29,981 nucleotides of DNA from Acidobacteriota bacterium. Its GTDB lineage: Bacteria > Acidobacteriota > Terriglobia > Terriglobales > Acidobacteriaceae. Below the pieces are notes generated by a model. That model worked only from the letters and a program-made list of their open reading frames with translations. It was not told the DNA's origin and did not search any database. Of the stretch, positions 15,313 through 22,705 are shown one piece after another. A program made the translations under genes and the position numbers. How positions within the stretch are numbered: position 1 is the first letter of the stretch; each line of letters starts with the position of its first letter. Location: the NCBI GenBank assembly GCA_023410055.1, contig JAEYQK010000086.1, positions 1 through 29,981 on the forward strand. Direction: 5' to 3'.

Positions 15313-17274
15313 CTAATCGTCTCCCTTAACAGGCTCCTGCGATGCCGATTCCCGCTTAACAGGCTCCTGCGATGCCAACTCTCGTTCTGTCGCTTTCCGA
15401 GCCTCTTCTTCTACCGCTTCCAGCACCGTCTCGTAATCCCCGGCATGTTCTTCTTCATAAAGCTCGACATCCATCTTCCCGTCCTGCCAGGCCCAGTTCA
15501 TCGGATACACATCCGGATCGAACATCACCCAGTAGAAGTGCCACACCACGATTGCCAGCGTCGCCAGGATCGCTTCGTAGAAGTGAATCGCCGTCGCCAC
15601 GTCCAATATCCAGCGAGGGAAGAAGTGCCCGACGATCACCTTAAACCACAGTCCCAGGCCTGTCGTAGCCATCACGATCGTGCCCCAGACAAGTGCCCAG
15701 TACTCGGCCTTCTCCGCATACCCGAACCGAGGCAGCGCCGGCTTCTCCCTGCTCATTCCCAGGTAATACCGCATGGTCCCGAACACATCCGTCGCATCCT
15801 TCGGAACCGGCAGCATATCCCCGAGCATCTTCCGCCCCTGCCTCTTCGAGATCAGGTAAATCACGTGATAAAGCCCGACCGTGATGAGCGCCACTCCGGC
15901 CACACGGTGTATGACCCCGCGCGCCGTTTCCGGCAGTCCGAATATCGTGGCGAACCACGACTCCGGATACCTCAGCGCGAAGCCCGTCACCACCAGTGTG
16001 ATGAAGCTGATCAGCAGCACCAGATGCTGGATCCGCTGGTCCGAACTCATTCGCGTAACGATTCGCCGCTGTGCCTTCCTTTTGTCGAGCGCCTTCCTGC
16101 GCCAGATGATCAGGTTGTGCGCAAACATTCCGCCGATCGTCACCAGGATCATCCCCAGGTAGAACCGACGCGTCCAGCGCACCATTGTGCTGCCGATGTC
16201 CGCCGACAACGGCACATCGATGTGGATCTTCCCACTCACAAACTTCGGCCCTGCTCCCGGATGGCACTTCCCGCACGTATTCACCAGGTTCGCCGGTGCC
16301 GTCATCGACCTCGGGTCGGAAGAAGGCAGAATATTGTGAACGCCGTGGCAGCTCGCGCAGTTCGCCACAACCGTCGAACCGCCCTGCGCCGCGAGTCCGT
16401 GATAACTCGACTCGTAAGTCGTTGCTCTCCGTCCCGGCACCCCAAACTCCTGCGTCAACCGCATTCCTTCGTGACACCGAGCGCATGTCGACTTTGCCAG
16501 CATCTGCGCGGATACCGGCGATGTTGGATCGGCCGGCGGTTTGATCGAGTGCGTACCGTGACAATCCGTGCAAACCGGCGCCTGCCAGTTCCCCCGCGCG
16601 ATCGCCCGCCCATGTATGCTGCCCATGAACTCGGTCTTTACGTTCTCGTGGCACTTCGCGCACGTAGTCGGCACGTTGAACTTGAAAATCGGAGACTTCG
16701 GATCGTTCGCCGCCAGGATTTCGTGTGCACCGTGACAATCCGTACAGACCGCCGCCTTCTCGTTGCCCTTCGCGTTCGCTCTGCCGTGAACGCTGTCCAG
16801 ATACGATTTCACCTGCGCGGAACTGTGCCCGCTCGCCGCCATCATGTTCCCGTTCGCATGGCAAGTCGCGCACGTATTGGCAATGTTGTTTCGGCTGATC
16901 TTCGACTTAGGATCTGAGGCAGCCAGGATCTCGTGTGGGCCGCCATGGCAGTCGTAGCACTTCGCCGCCTGCTGGTCGCCGTTCTTGACGGCTTTCGCGT
17001 GAAAACCCGCGTCGTAGGCTTTCTGCTGGTCTTCGTGACACGTCGCGCATGTCGGCTTTACCGGTGCGGGTTCGTGCGGACCGGGCCCCTTGATGTCCTT
17101 ATGGCACTCAGTGCATTCAAACATGCTTCCGTGAACGGAAGCCTTGTATACGTTCTCTTTTACGCTGTCGTGGCACGCCAGACACTCCGCGCTCGTAGGC
17201 TTTGAAGCCGTTGCGGAAAATGCCATGCTCGCCCACAGCATGAAGAATATTAGGACGTACTTGCCGTTTCGCAT
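15313..17274 (-). CDS. 11-haem cytochrome c fused to a b-type membrane cytochrome (CbcL-like)
   Basis: This 653-residue protein has a signal peptide (residues 1-23). Eleven CxxCH haem motifs follow at about 31, 54, 76, 106, 135, 177, 205, 235, 264, 306 and 334. Then come five membrane helices (about 370-390, 414-436, 454-476, 523-548, 562-585) with histidines 386, 417, 456, 470, 564 and 579, candidates for two haem b ligand pairs. The cytoplasmic tail is acidic and ends with a duplicated 10-residue unit (ASQEPVKRES, then ASQEPVK). The layout matches Geobacter CbcL, a menaquinol-oxidising cytochrome of extracellular electron transfer, but with more c haems. The frame runs back to 17784 over flgF; the ATG at 17274 with its signal peptide is preferred, although a GTG at 17286 is possible. 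A CRP-like palindrome lies about 180 bp upstream. Confidence 0.88.
   Translation of the reverse strand: MRNGKYVLIFFMLWASMAFSATASKPTSAECLACHDSVKENVYKASVHGSMFECTECHKDIKGPGPHEPAPVKPTCATCHEDQQKAYDAGFHAKAVKNGDQQAAKCYDCHGGPHEILAASDPKSKISRNNIANTCATCHANGNMMAASGHSSAQVKSYLDSVHGRANAKGNEKAAVCTDCHGAHEILAANDPKSPIFKFNVPTTCAKCHENVKTEFMGSIHGRAIARGNWQAPVCTDCHGTHSIKPPADPTSPVSAQMLAKSTCARCHEGMRLTQEFGVPGRRATTYESSYHGLAAQGGSTVVANCASCHGVHNILPSSDPRSMTAPANLVNTCGKCHPGAGPKFVSGKIHIDVPLSADIGSTMVRWTRRFYLGMILVTIGGMFAHNLIIWRRKALDKRKAQRRIVTRMSSDQRIQHLVLLISFITLVVTGFALRYPESWFATIFGLPETARGVIHRVAGVALITVGLYHVIYLISKRQGRKMLGDMLPVPKDATDVFGTMRYYLGMSREKPALPRFGYAEKAEYWALVWGTIVMATTGLGLWFKVIVGHFFPRWILDVATAIHFYEAILATLAIVVWHFYWVMFDPDVYPMNWAWQDGKMDVELYEEEHAGDYETVLEAVEEEARKATERELASQEPVKRESASQEPVKGDD
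15325..15376. repeat. Direct repeat encoding the duplicated tail of the 11-haem cytochrome
   Basis: A 22-bp sequence beginning CTTAACAGGCTCC occurs exactly twice with a period of 30 bases (15325-15346 and 15355-15376). It duplicates a 10-residue unit without changing the frame. Confidence 0.9.
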
Positions 17275-17454
17275 GAAGGCGGTCACCAGTTTGTGATCTG
17301 ATCCCCGATTACTTCCATTGCAGTACCCAGATTTCAGGACTCCGCAACCAAGGCGACTTCCGATGACCGCCGAACACACTACGGCCAGATTCTTATTCAG
17401 AAAGCCACCCCACGAGGATTGTATCCATTGTTCAGATTCAGAGCCACCGTGGGC

Positions 17455-17470
17455 TGTGAGGATGCTCACA
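17455..17470 (-). promoter_or_regulatory. CRP-like operator upstream of the 11-haem cytochrome gene
   Basis: TGTGA-GGATGC-TCACA is a perfect pair of CRP half sites with the right spacer. Its centre lies about 188 bp before the cytochrome start codon. That is far for an activator unless the leader is long. Confidence 0.5.
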
Positions 17471-17605
17471 AGGCGCAGTGACTTTGCCCGTCTATGAAGA
17501 GTCATGGCCTTGCATAACTCCCCACAAAAGTTAGTGACTTCTAATCTTGCGCCAACCGTAAGCTTCTTTTTTTCAACAACTTCGACATCGCTCGGATTTC
17601 TATAA

Positions 17606-17622
17606 TGGCTGCCTTCTTGCAA
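17606..17622 (+). promoter_or_regulatory. Sigma-54 (RpoN) promoter of the flgF operon
   Basis: TGGCTGCCTTCTTGCAA has the GG and GC dinucleotides exactly ten bases apart and the TTGCA -12 element. Transcription would begin near 17632, just before the GGAGG (17634-17638). A TATAAT overlapping it at 17601 lacks a -35. Confidence 0.65.
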
Positions 17623-17642
17623 CGCTTGGTGCCGGAGGTCAT

Positions 17643-18377
17643 GTGGACAGCGGACTATATGCGGCCTGTACCGCCCTGATCGCTCGAACTCAGTCGCTTG
17701 ATCTTGCGGCAAACAACCTCGCCAACGTGAATACCACTGGCTACAAGAGCCAGCAAACCACGTTTCGATCACTGCTTGCTTCAAGATCGGCAGCCCCTGC
17801 GAGCGACCTTAATCGAGCGGTCAACGATTATGCTGTGCTCGGAAATACCCGAATTGACTCAGGCCAGGGAAGCCTTGAGAAAACAGAAAACGATTTCGAT
17901 TGCGCTATCCAAGGGCCTGCATTCTTCTCGGTCCAGACAAAAGCTGGCGTTCGTTACACTCGAGATGGCCGTTTTCAGCTCTCCCCGAACCGCGAACTAG
18001 TAAACGGAGAGGGCGATCCGGTGCTCGGCGAGCAAGGCCCTCTCCGCATCCCCAACGGCACCCTATCCATAAGCAACGACGGCACAGTCTCGGTCGACGG
18101 TGCCCTAGTGGGCAAGTTGAAGTTGGCAGAATTCGCGCCAAACGCGCCTCTGGTTGCAGAAGGTAGAGCCTACTACAGTGCAGCCCCCGGCTCCGTACAG
18201 CCAGTTCTCAACTCCAGCGTTAAGCAAGGTGCGATCGAGTCATCAAACGTGAATCCCGTTTCCGCTGCCGTCGATCTTGTTACGCTTCAGCGCCACGCGG
18301 AACTGCTTCAGAGGACGCTTAGCATCTTCCATTCGGATTTCAATCGCGCAGCAGCAGAGGAATTGCCTCGCGTTTAG
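17643..18377 (+). CDS. flgF: Flagellar proximal rod protein FlgF
   Basis: This 244-residue rod protein has the N-terminal helix with LDLAANNLANVNTTGYK, the conserved start of the flagellar rod/hook family. It also has a central IQGPAFFSVQT, a GVRYTRDGRFQL segment and a C-terminal helix (VNPVSAAVDLVTLQRHAELLQ). It is followed directly by flgG, as is usual for flgF. The start is GTG, with GGAGG four bases upstream; an ATG two bases earlier is out of frame. It is the first gene of the plus-strand flagellar operon and lies behind a sigma-54 element. Confidence 0.92.
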   Translation: MDSGLYAACTALIARTQSLDLAANNLANVNTTGYKSQQTTFRSLLASRSAAPASDLNRAVNDYAVLGNTRIDSGQGSLEKTENDFDCAIQGPAFFSVQTKAGVRYTRDGRFQLSPNRELVNGEGDPVLGEQGPLRIPNGTLSISNDGTVSVDGALVGKLKLAEFAPNAPLVAEGRAYYSAAPGSVQPVLNSSVKQGAIESSNVNPVSAAVDLVTLQRHAELLQRTLSIFHSDFNRAAAEELPRV

Positions 18378-18403
18378 CTGTTTGTTAGCAAAAGGAGTGT
18401 GCG

Positions 18404-19195
18404 ATGTTTCGCGCTTTGTATACCGCAGCAAGCGGCATGATCGCCCAACAACTCAATCTCGACAACATCGCGAATAACCTCGCAAATGCCAGCACCTCTG
18501 GCTTTCGCCAAAGACGCCTCCAGTTTCACGACCTGCTTTATCAGAACGTGGTAATGCCCGGTGCAGCGTCAACTCAGCAGACAACAGTTGCTGCCGGCTT
18601 GCAGATCGGTCTGGGAACACGCGCAATTGCGTCAGAAATTATTCAGCGTCAGGGCGAGTTCGATTCCACAGGCAATCCTCTCGATCTCACGATCCAGGGT
18701 CCCGGCTTCTTTCAGGTCACGCAGCCAAATGGCGAGATCGCGTACACCCGTAGCGGCGCGTTTCACACCGATGGCCAGGGAAACCTCGTAACCGCGGATG
18801 GAAGTGCTCTGGAACCCGCAATCACGATCCCGCCCAATGCTACTTCGATCACCATCGGCGCGGACGGCACCGTTTCCGTCACTCAACCTGGGCAAACCGA
18901 TGCTCAACAGGTCGGAGCCATTCAGCTAGCACTCTTCGCCAATCCCGGCGGCCTGAACAGCATTGGCAAGAACTTATTCCTCGCAACAACGGCCTCCGGC
19001 GATCCAGTAATCGGCACCCCGGGCGGTTCTGAGGGTATTGGCAGCCTCGCACAGGGGTTCTTGGAAAACTCTAATGTGAACGTCGTTGAGGAGTTCATCC
19101 AGATGATCATGGCCCAACGATCCTATGAATCCAACTCCCGCGTAGTCAGGGCTGCCGACGAAATGTTGCAGCAGCTCAATTCCATGACTCGGTAA
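18404..19195 (+). CDS. flgG: Flagellar distal rod protein FlgG
   Basis: The 263 residues begin MFRALYTAASGMIAQQ and continue with LDNIANNLANASTSGFRQ, the standard FlgG opening. LTIQGPGFFQV lies in the centre, and the C-terminal helix carries LENSNVNVVEEFIQMIMAQRSYE. AAGGAG precedes the ATG. FlgG polymerises into the distal rod that crosses the periplasm and is surrounded by the FlgI and FlgH rings, both encoded downstream. Confidence 0.96.
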   Translation: MFRALYTAASGMIAQQLNLDNIANNLANASTSGFRQRRLQFHDLLYQNVVMPGAASTQQTTVAAGLQIGLGTRAIASEIIQRQGEFDSTGNPLDLTIQGPGFFQVTQPNGEIAYTRSGAFHTDGQGNLVTADGSALEPAITIPPNATSITIGADGTVSVTQPGQTDAQQVGAIQLALFANPGGLNSIGKNLFLATTASGDPVIGTPGGSEGIGSLAQGFLENSNVNVVEEFIQMIMAQRSYESNSRVVRAADEMLQQLNSMTR

Positions 19196-19206
19196 AGGTG
19201 CTGACG

Positions 19207-19803
19207 ATGCGCAAAACAATCATCAGCTGTCCACTGTTGCTCGTTTCAGTACTCTCGGGCATGAACTATGCAGCGGACTCTCCGATTGCCCAGCCGTTCA
19301 TCAATACGCATGAAGTATTCCTCGCTCTTCGTGATGCAGTCGACCAGTCTCCACTGGCGAAGCTCGACTTCAAGGAGGAGCAGATTCAGCTTCCTCTCGT
19401 GCGCTACCGATCCGAGCCGCAGATTCAAGTCACTCGACTCTCGTACGATCCCAAACGAAACCTTCTTGAGTCGCGCCTCCGCTGCACTCACGGAGGTTGT
19501 TTACCGTTCTACGTCAAGGTGCTGGCCGAGCCCCCCTCCCCAACTATCGCCCGCCAAAATGTGGGTTTTGGAGCGGGCACCCGCATTGCTCAGCGGCATG
19601 CTTTTCCGCCGCTGGTGAAAGCCGGAGACACGGCCACATTGGGAATCATTACACCTGCGTTTCATATTTCACTCCCTGTGCGGTGCCTGCAGCCCGGCAA
19701 TGTGGGAGACACGATCCGAGTGCGCGACCCACAGAATCAGCGAGTGCTGACGGCGCGCATCGAAAGCAAAACCCGACTGACTCTCGCCGGAGAACCTAGA
19801 TGA
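19207..19803 (+). CDS. flgA: P-ring assembly chaperone FlgA
   Basis: This 198-residue exported protein has a signal peptide ending near YAA, followed by a weakly conserved N-terminal part. The C-terminal SAF/ChapFlgA domain includes PLVKAGDTATLGI and the GNVGDTIRVRDPQNQRVLTARI segment, typical of FlgA. It helps FlgI assemble the P ring in the periplasm. The ATG at 19207 is preferred because AAAGG lies upstream at a good distance; an in-frame GTG at 19198 overlaps that site. The stop overlaps the flgH start. Confidence 0.85.
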   Translation: MRKTIISCPLLLVSVLSGMNYAADSPIAQPFINTHEVFLALRDAVDQSPLAKLDFKEEQIQLPLVRYRSEPQIQVTRLSYDPKRNLLESRLRCTHGGCLPFYVKVLAEPPSPTIARQNVGFGAGTRIAQRHAFPPLVKAGDTATLGIITPAFHISLPVRCLQPGNVGDTIRVRDPQNQRVLTARIESKTRLTLAGEPR

Positions 19804-20510
19804 TTCGCCTTGTCGCTCAACTGAACCGGGTAGGTGCCCTGCTGATGTGCGTGCAACTCCTCACCGGCAACGTCATCGCCAGCAACAGGAATAAACAGGA
19901 GCTGTCTCTAAAAGAGTACATATCGCGAGTGCAGGCGGAGGCCGTCCAATCACCAGCACCCGCAACCAGTGGAAGTCTCTGGCGGGACAGCGGTACTCTG
20001 GCAAATATTTCCGCCGACTACCGGGCCCGTTCAACAGGCGACCTCATAGTCATCAACATCGTCGAACAAACTCTTGCGGAGGCCAGCGGCAGCGTGGCCT
20101 CCCAACGCACCTTCGGCACCCAATCCGGTGTTACAGGGGTCGTCGGCAGAATAAAGACGGGTGGCGTAGATCCTCTGGTTAGCGCCAGCTCCGACACCCA
20201 GCTGAAAGGCCAGGCACAAGCGGCATCAAGTTCCAGTTTGAAAACAAGCGTAACTGGCCAAGTTGTTGCCACATTGCCGAACGGCAATCTTGTAATCGAA
20301 GCGCGTCGCAATCTGCTGGTGAACAACGAACGCCAAACCGTTACGCTGCGCGGCGTTGCCCGTCCCGGGGACATCAATGCCAGTAATGTCGTGCTCTCCA
20401 GTCAACTCGCGAACCTTGAGGTTGAAGTACGCGGCAAAGGAGTGATCAGCGAAGGGACTCGTCAGCCCAATTGGGTCGTACGCACTCTGTTACGTTTCCT
20501 TACTTTCTGA
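19800..20510 (+). CDS. flgH: Flagellar L-ring protein FlgH
   Basis: This 236-residue protein has the FlgH core: SLWRDSGTLANISADYRA, DLIVINIVEQT, NGNLVIEARRNLLVNNE and LRGVARPGDINASNVVLSSQLANLEVE. It forms the outer-membrane ring. FlgH is usually a lipoprotein, but the signal peptide here reads LLTGNV where a lipobox LLTGC would be expected (Asn24, codon AAC). The only Cys (17) lies within the hydrophobic stretch. It therefore appears not to be lipidated. Its ATG overlaps the flgA stop, and flgI starts one base after its own stop. Confidence 0.93.
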   Translation: MIRLVAQLNRVGALLMCVQLLTGNVIASNRNKQELSLKEYISRVQAEAVQSPAPATSGSLWRDSGTLANISADYRARSTGDLIVINIVEQTLAEASGSVASQRTFGTQSGVTGVVGRIKTGGVDPLVSASSDTQLKGQAQAASSSSLKTSVTGQVVATLPNGNLVIEARRNLLVNNERQTVTLRGVARPGDINASNVVLSSQLANLEVEVRGKGVISEGTRQPNWVVRTLLRFLTF

Positions 20511-20511
20511 T

Positions 20512-21627
20512 ATGAGAACCCTCAAGACAATCGCGCCGTTAGCACTGTTTCTAATCTGGCCGCTGTTCGCCAGAGCAGAGTCGGCCCCCGCTAGAGAATC
20601 CAAAATTCGCGATCTCGTGACCATAGAGGGAGTCCGCGACAACGCTCTTCTCGGCTACGGCGTCGTCGTGGGACTCAACGGAACCGGGGACCGCAGCCAG
20701 ACCGTCTTTACGACCCAGACATTGGCCAACGTACTCCAGCGAATGGGAGTTCAGGTTCCACCGACGGCGTTGCGCGTGAACAACGTTGCAGCCGTCTTTG
20801 TAACGGCCAACCTTCCTGCTTTTGCGCGACCGGGAACGAGAATTGACATCACAGTGTCCTCAACTGGTGACGCCAAGAGCCTCGAAGGCGGTCTTCTCCT
20901 CCTCACCCCGCTTCGAGCCGCAGACGGCCAGGTCTATGCCAGTGCTCAAGGCCCGCTAACCCTGGGAGGCTACAGCGCCGGTCCGCAGGGTAACTCCAAG
21001 CAGGTAAACCATCCCACGGTTGCCAGAATTCCGGAAGGGGGAACCGTTGAACGGGACACGTCGCTCGATCTTTCCCGACTTCCCCACCTTTCGCTTCTTC
21101 TCAGAGACGCGAGCTTTGCGTCAGCGCGTGACATAGCAGGCTCCATCAATCACGCGCTCGGAAAGCAGCTTGCAACACCTATAGACGCACGCCGAGTCGA
21201 CATCCTCCCTCCACACTCTGCTTCTGAAATTCCCGACCTGCTGGCTCGAATCGAAGAACTCTCCGCGCCCGTAAGCCGAAGAGCGAGAGTCGTCGTCAAC
21301 GAGCGGACTGGAACCGTCGTCATGGGTCGCGACGTTCGCGTCGGCGCAGTCTCCATTCTGCACGGAAATCTTTCAATCGAAATCTCGACGGAAATACAGG
21401 TTTCTCAGCCTTCGCCTCTAGCGAACGGCGATACGCTGGCCGTCCCACAAACCACAGTCAGGGCAAAGGACGCGCCTGCGCGTCGTATCGAACTTGCAGA
21501 AGGCGCCAGCGTAGAACAACTCGTTAACGGACTTCAGTCAATCGGAGCTACGGCCCGCGACGTTGTCGCAATATTGCAGGCGATCAAAGCGGCCGGCGCA
21601 CTCGACGCCGACCTTGAGGTGATCTAG
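20512..21627 (+). CDS. flgI: Flagellar P-ring protein FlgI
   Basis: The 371 residues include a signal peptide (about 1-23, ending ARA) and the strongly conserved FlgI sequence: KIRDLVTIEGVRDN, LLGYGVVVGLNGTGD, VNNVAAVFVTANLP, GTRIDITVSSTGDA and VVNERTGTVVMGRDVRV. It forms the ring in the peptidoglycan layer around the rod. Length and domain order are normal for the family. It is tightly packed after flgH, and its stop overlaps the GTG of flgJ (TAGTG). Confidence 0.97.
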   Translation: MRTLKTIAPLALFLIWPLFARAESAPARESKIRDLVTIEGVRDNALLGYGVVVGLNGTGDRSQTVFTTQTLANVLQRMGVQVPPTALRVNNVAAVFVTANLPAFARPGTRIDITVSSTGDAKSLEGGLLLLTPLRAADGQVYASAQGPLTLGGYSAGPQGNSKQVNHPTVARIPEGGTVERDTSLDLSRLPHLSLLLRDASFASARDIAGSINHALGKQLATPIDARRVDILPPHSASEIPDLLARIEELSAPVSRRARVVVNERTGTVVMGRDVRVGAVSILHGNLSIEISTEIQVSQPSPLANGDTLAVPQTTVRAKDAPARRIELAEGASVEQLVNGLQSIGATARDVVAILQAIKAAGALDADLEVI

Positions 21628-22013
21628 TGATTGATACTTTTGGATCTCGGACCAGCCTTCCCGCTGGTGTTCCCCACTCCAGTACCGCGAGGAAAGACGA
21701 TAAGATTCGTTCATCCGCGCAACAATTCGAGGCGGTCTTACTAAGCAACATGTTCCAGAGTCTGCAGGATAGCGTCTCTTCGTTCTCTGCGGAAGAGGAG
21801 GACCCATCCGCGAAAACTTTCAACGAACTTGGGATTCAGCAGCTGGCCACTGCAGCGGCGGGCGCCGGGGGCATAGGGATATCACAGATCGTTGCGAAGT
21901 ATCTCGAACACCAGTCAGCCCCCAAATCACCAGAGTCATCGCCCCTAAAGTTGTCTCACGAAATGCCGATATATGAATTGCACTGGCAGAATTCGGAGGT
22001 ACTTGGGAAATGA
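21627..22013 (+). CDS. flgJ: Rod-binding protein FlgJ, N-terminal type without muramidase
   Basis: This 128-residue protein has the rod-binding (rod-capping) core AQQFEAVLLSNMFQSLQD and a FNELGIQQLATAAAGAGGIGIS segment. The C-terminal peptidoglycan hydrolase domain of enterobacterial FlgJ is missing, so a separate enzyme must open the cell wall for the rod. The single-domain form is common outside Gammaproteobacteria. It starts with GTG inside the flgI stop (TAGTG) and overlaps flgM by four bases. Confidence 0.85.
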   Translation: MIDTFGSRTSLPAGVPHSSTARKDDKIRSSAQQFEAVLLSNMFQSLQDSVSSFSAEEEDPSAKTFNELGIQQLATAAAGAGGIGISQIVAKYLEHQSAPKSPESSPLKLSHEMPIYELHWQNSEVLGK

Positions 22014-22324
22014 GAATCGATTCATCGCTATATTCTGACTTTTCAATGGAAGTAGAGCGCAGCACGCCGTCAGATGGGTCGGCAAAGAGCCAATCCGCTG
22101 CCTCAAACAAGGCCGTGGAGGACACTGCAAGTCTTTCGACGAGCGACGAGTCGGCAAGCGTCCTCGAGTCTACAATCAAGGACCTACCTGACGTACGTCA
22201 AGAAAGAGTGGCAGAACTTCGCTCTTCCATCGAAAACAACAGCTACATCGTTACGCCAGAGAAGATCGCTGATGCGATCTACCGTGAGGTAGCATCTTTG
22301 CCTCGCATTCGGCAACCCGAATAG
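22010..22324 (+). CDS. flgM: Anti-sigma-28 factor FlgM
   Basis: This 104-residue, Ser-rich protein has the FlgM C-terminal region PDVRQERVAELRSSIENNSY, then VTPEKIADAIYREVA. FlgM holds sigma-28 (FliA) inactive until the hook is complete, when it is exported. The N-terminal half is disordered-looking, which is normal. The ATG overlaps the flgJ stop. A sigma-28 promoter precedes fliC in this window, which agrees with FlgM control of filament genes. Confidence 0.9.
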   Translation: MRIDSSLYSDFSMEVERSTPSDGSAKSQSAASNKAVEDTASLSTSDESASVLESTIKDLPDVRQERVAELRSSIENNSYIVTPEKIADAIYREVASLPRIRQPE

Positions 22325-22331
22325 TGAAACC

Positions 22332-22688
22332 ATGAGCACTAGTGACTGCGGTACTGGAGCGTTTGAACGTATCGGCACTCTGCTGGAGCAACTTCGCACA
22401 CTGATTCAGCAACACGACGAAGCCTTGATTCGGATGAACGCACAAGAGATCGAGCAATATCTCGCGGCGGAACATACCACCTGCGAACGACTGTCGATGC
22501 TTCTAGCTCGAGTCCCAGGCCTACCGACTGGTATCGTGGGATGCGCGTTTCATCTCCGCCGCGCACTCGAACGCCATGGCGCGCTGATTACGAAATCCAG
22601 AGCTTCGGCGATCATGCTACGAAATACCTATTCAGCTTGCCATCAACAATATCTGGAGCAACAATCCCGTGCCCGGATGCACGCTTAA
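22332..22688 (+). CDS. flgN: FlgN-like export chaperone
   Basis: This 118-residue, mostly helical protein has the FlgN pattern (LLEQLRTLIQQHDEALIRMNAQEIEQYLAAEHTTC is split by turns into two helices), and it lies between flgM and flgK as FlgN usually does. FlgN binds the hook-associated proteins FlgK and FlgL before export. Sequence conservation in this family is low, so the call leans on position as well as helical content. Confidence 0.75.
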   Translation: MSTSDCGTGAFERIGTLLEQLRTLIQQHDEALIRMNAQEIEQYLAAEHTTCERLSMLLARVPGLPTGIVGCAFHLRRALERHGALITKSRASAIMLRNTYSACHQQYLEQQSRARMHA

Positions 22689-22705
22689 CCATTTGGAGCA
22701 TTGTC

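Larger units (their letters stand above)
17275..17642. other. Divergent control region between the 11-haem cytochrome and flgF
   Basis: This 368-bp region has no supported gene. It holds a CRP-like palindrome at 17455-17470 and a sigma-54 element at 17606-17622. An open frame on the minus strand covers it, but the encoded residues look unlike a protein family and would overlap flgF. Confidence 0.7.

Noticed and set aside
15445..16917. A 490-codon open frame antisense to the 11-haem cytochrome
   Set aside because: It is the shadow of a GC-rich gene with repeated CxxCH motifs. The translation is Arg/His-rich with no family likeness.
17601..17606. TATAAT as a sigma-70 promoter for flgF
   Set aside because: No -35 lies at a proper distance, and it overlaps a sigma-54 element with exact spacing.
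17275..17784. Extension of the 11-haem cytochrome upstream to 17784
   Set aside because: It would overlap flgF and its sigma-54 promoter, and it places 170 unrelated residues before a clear signal peptide.
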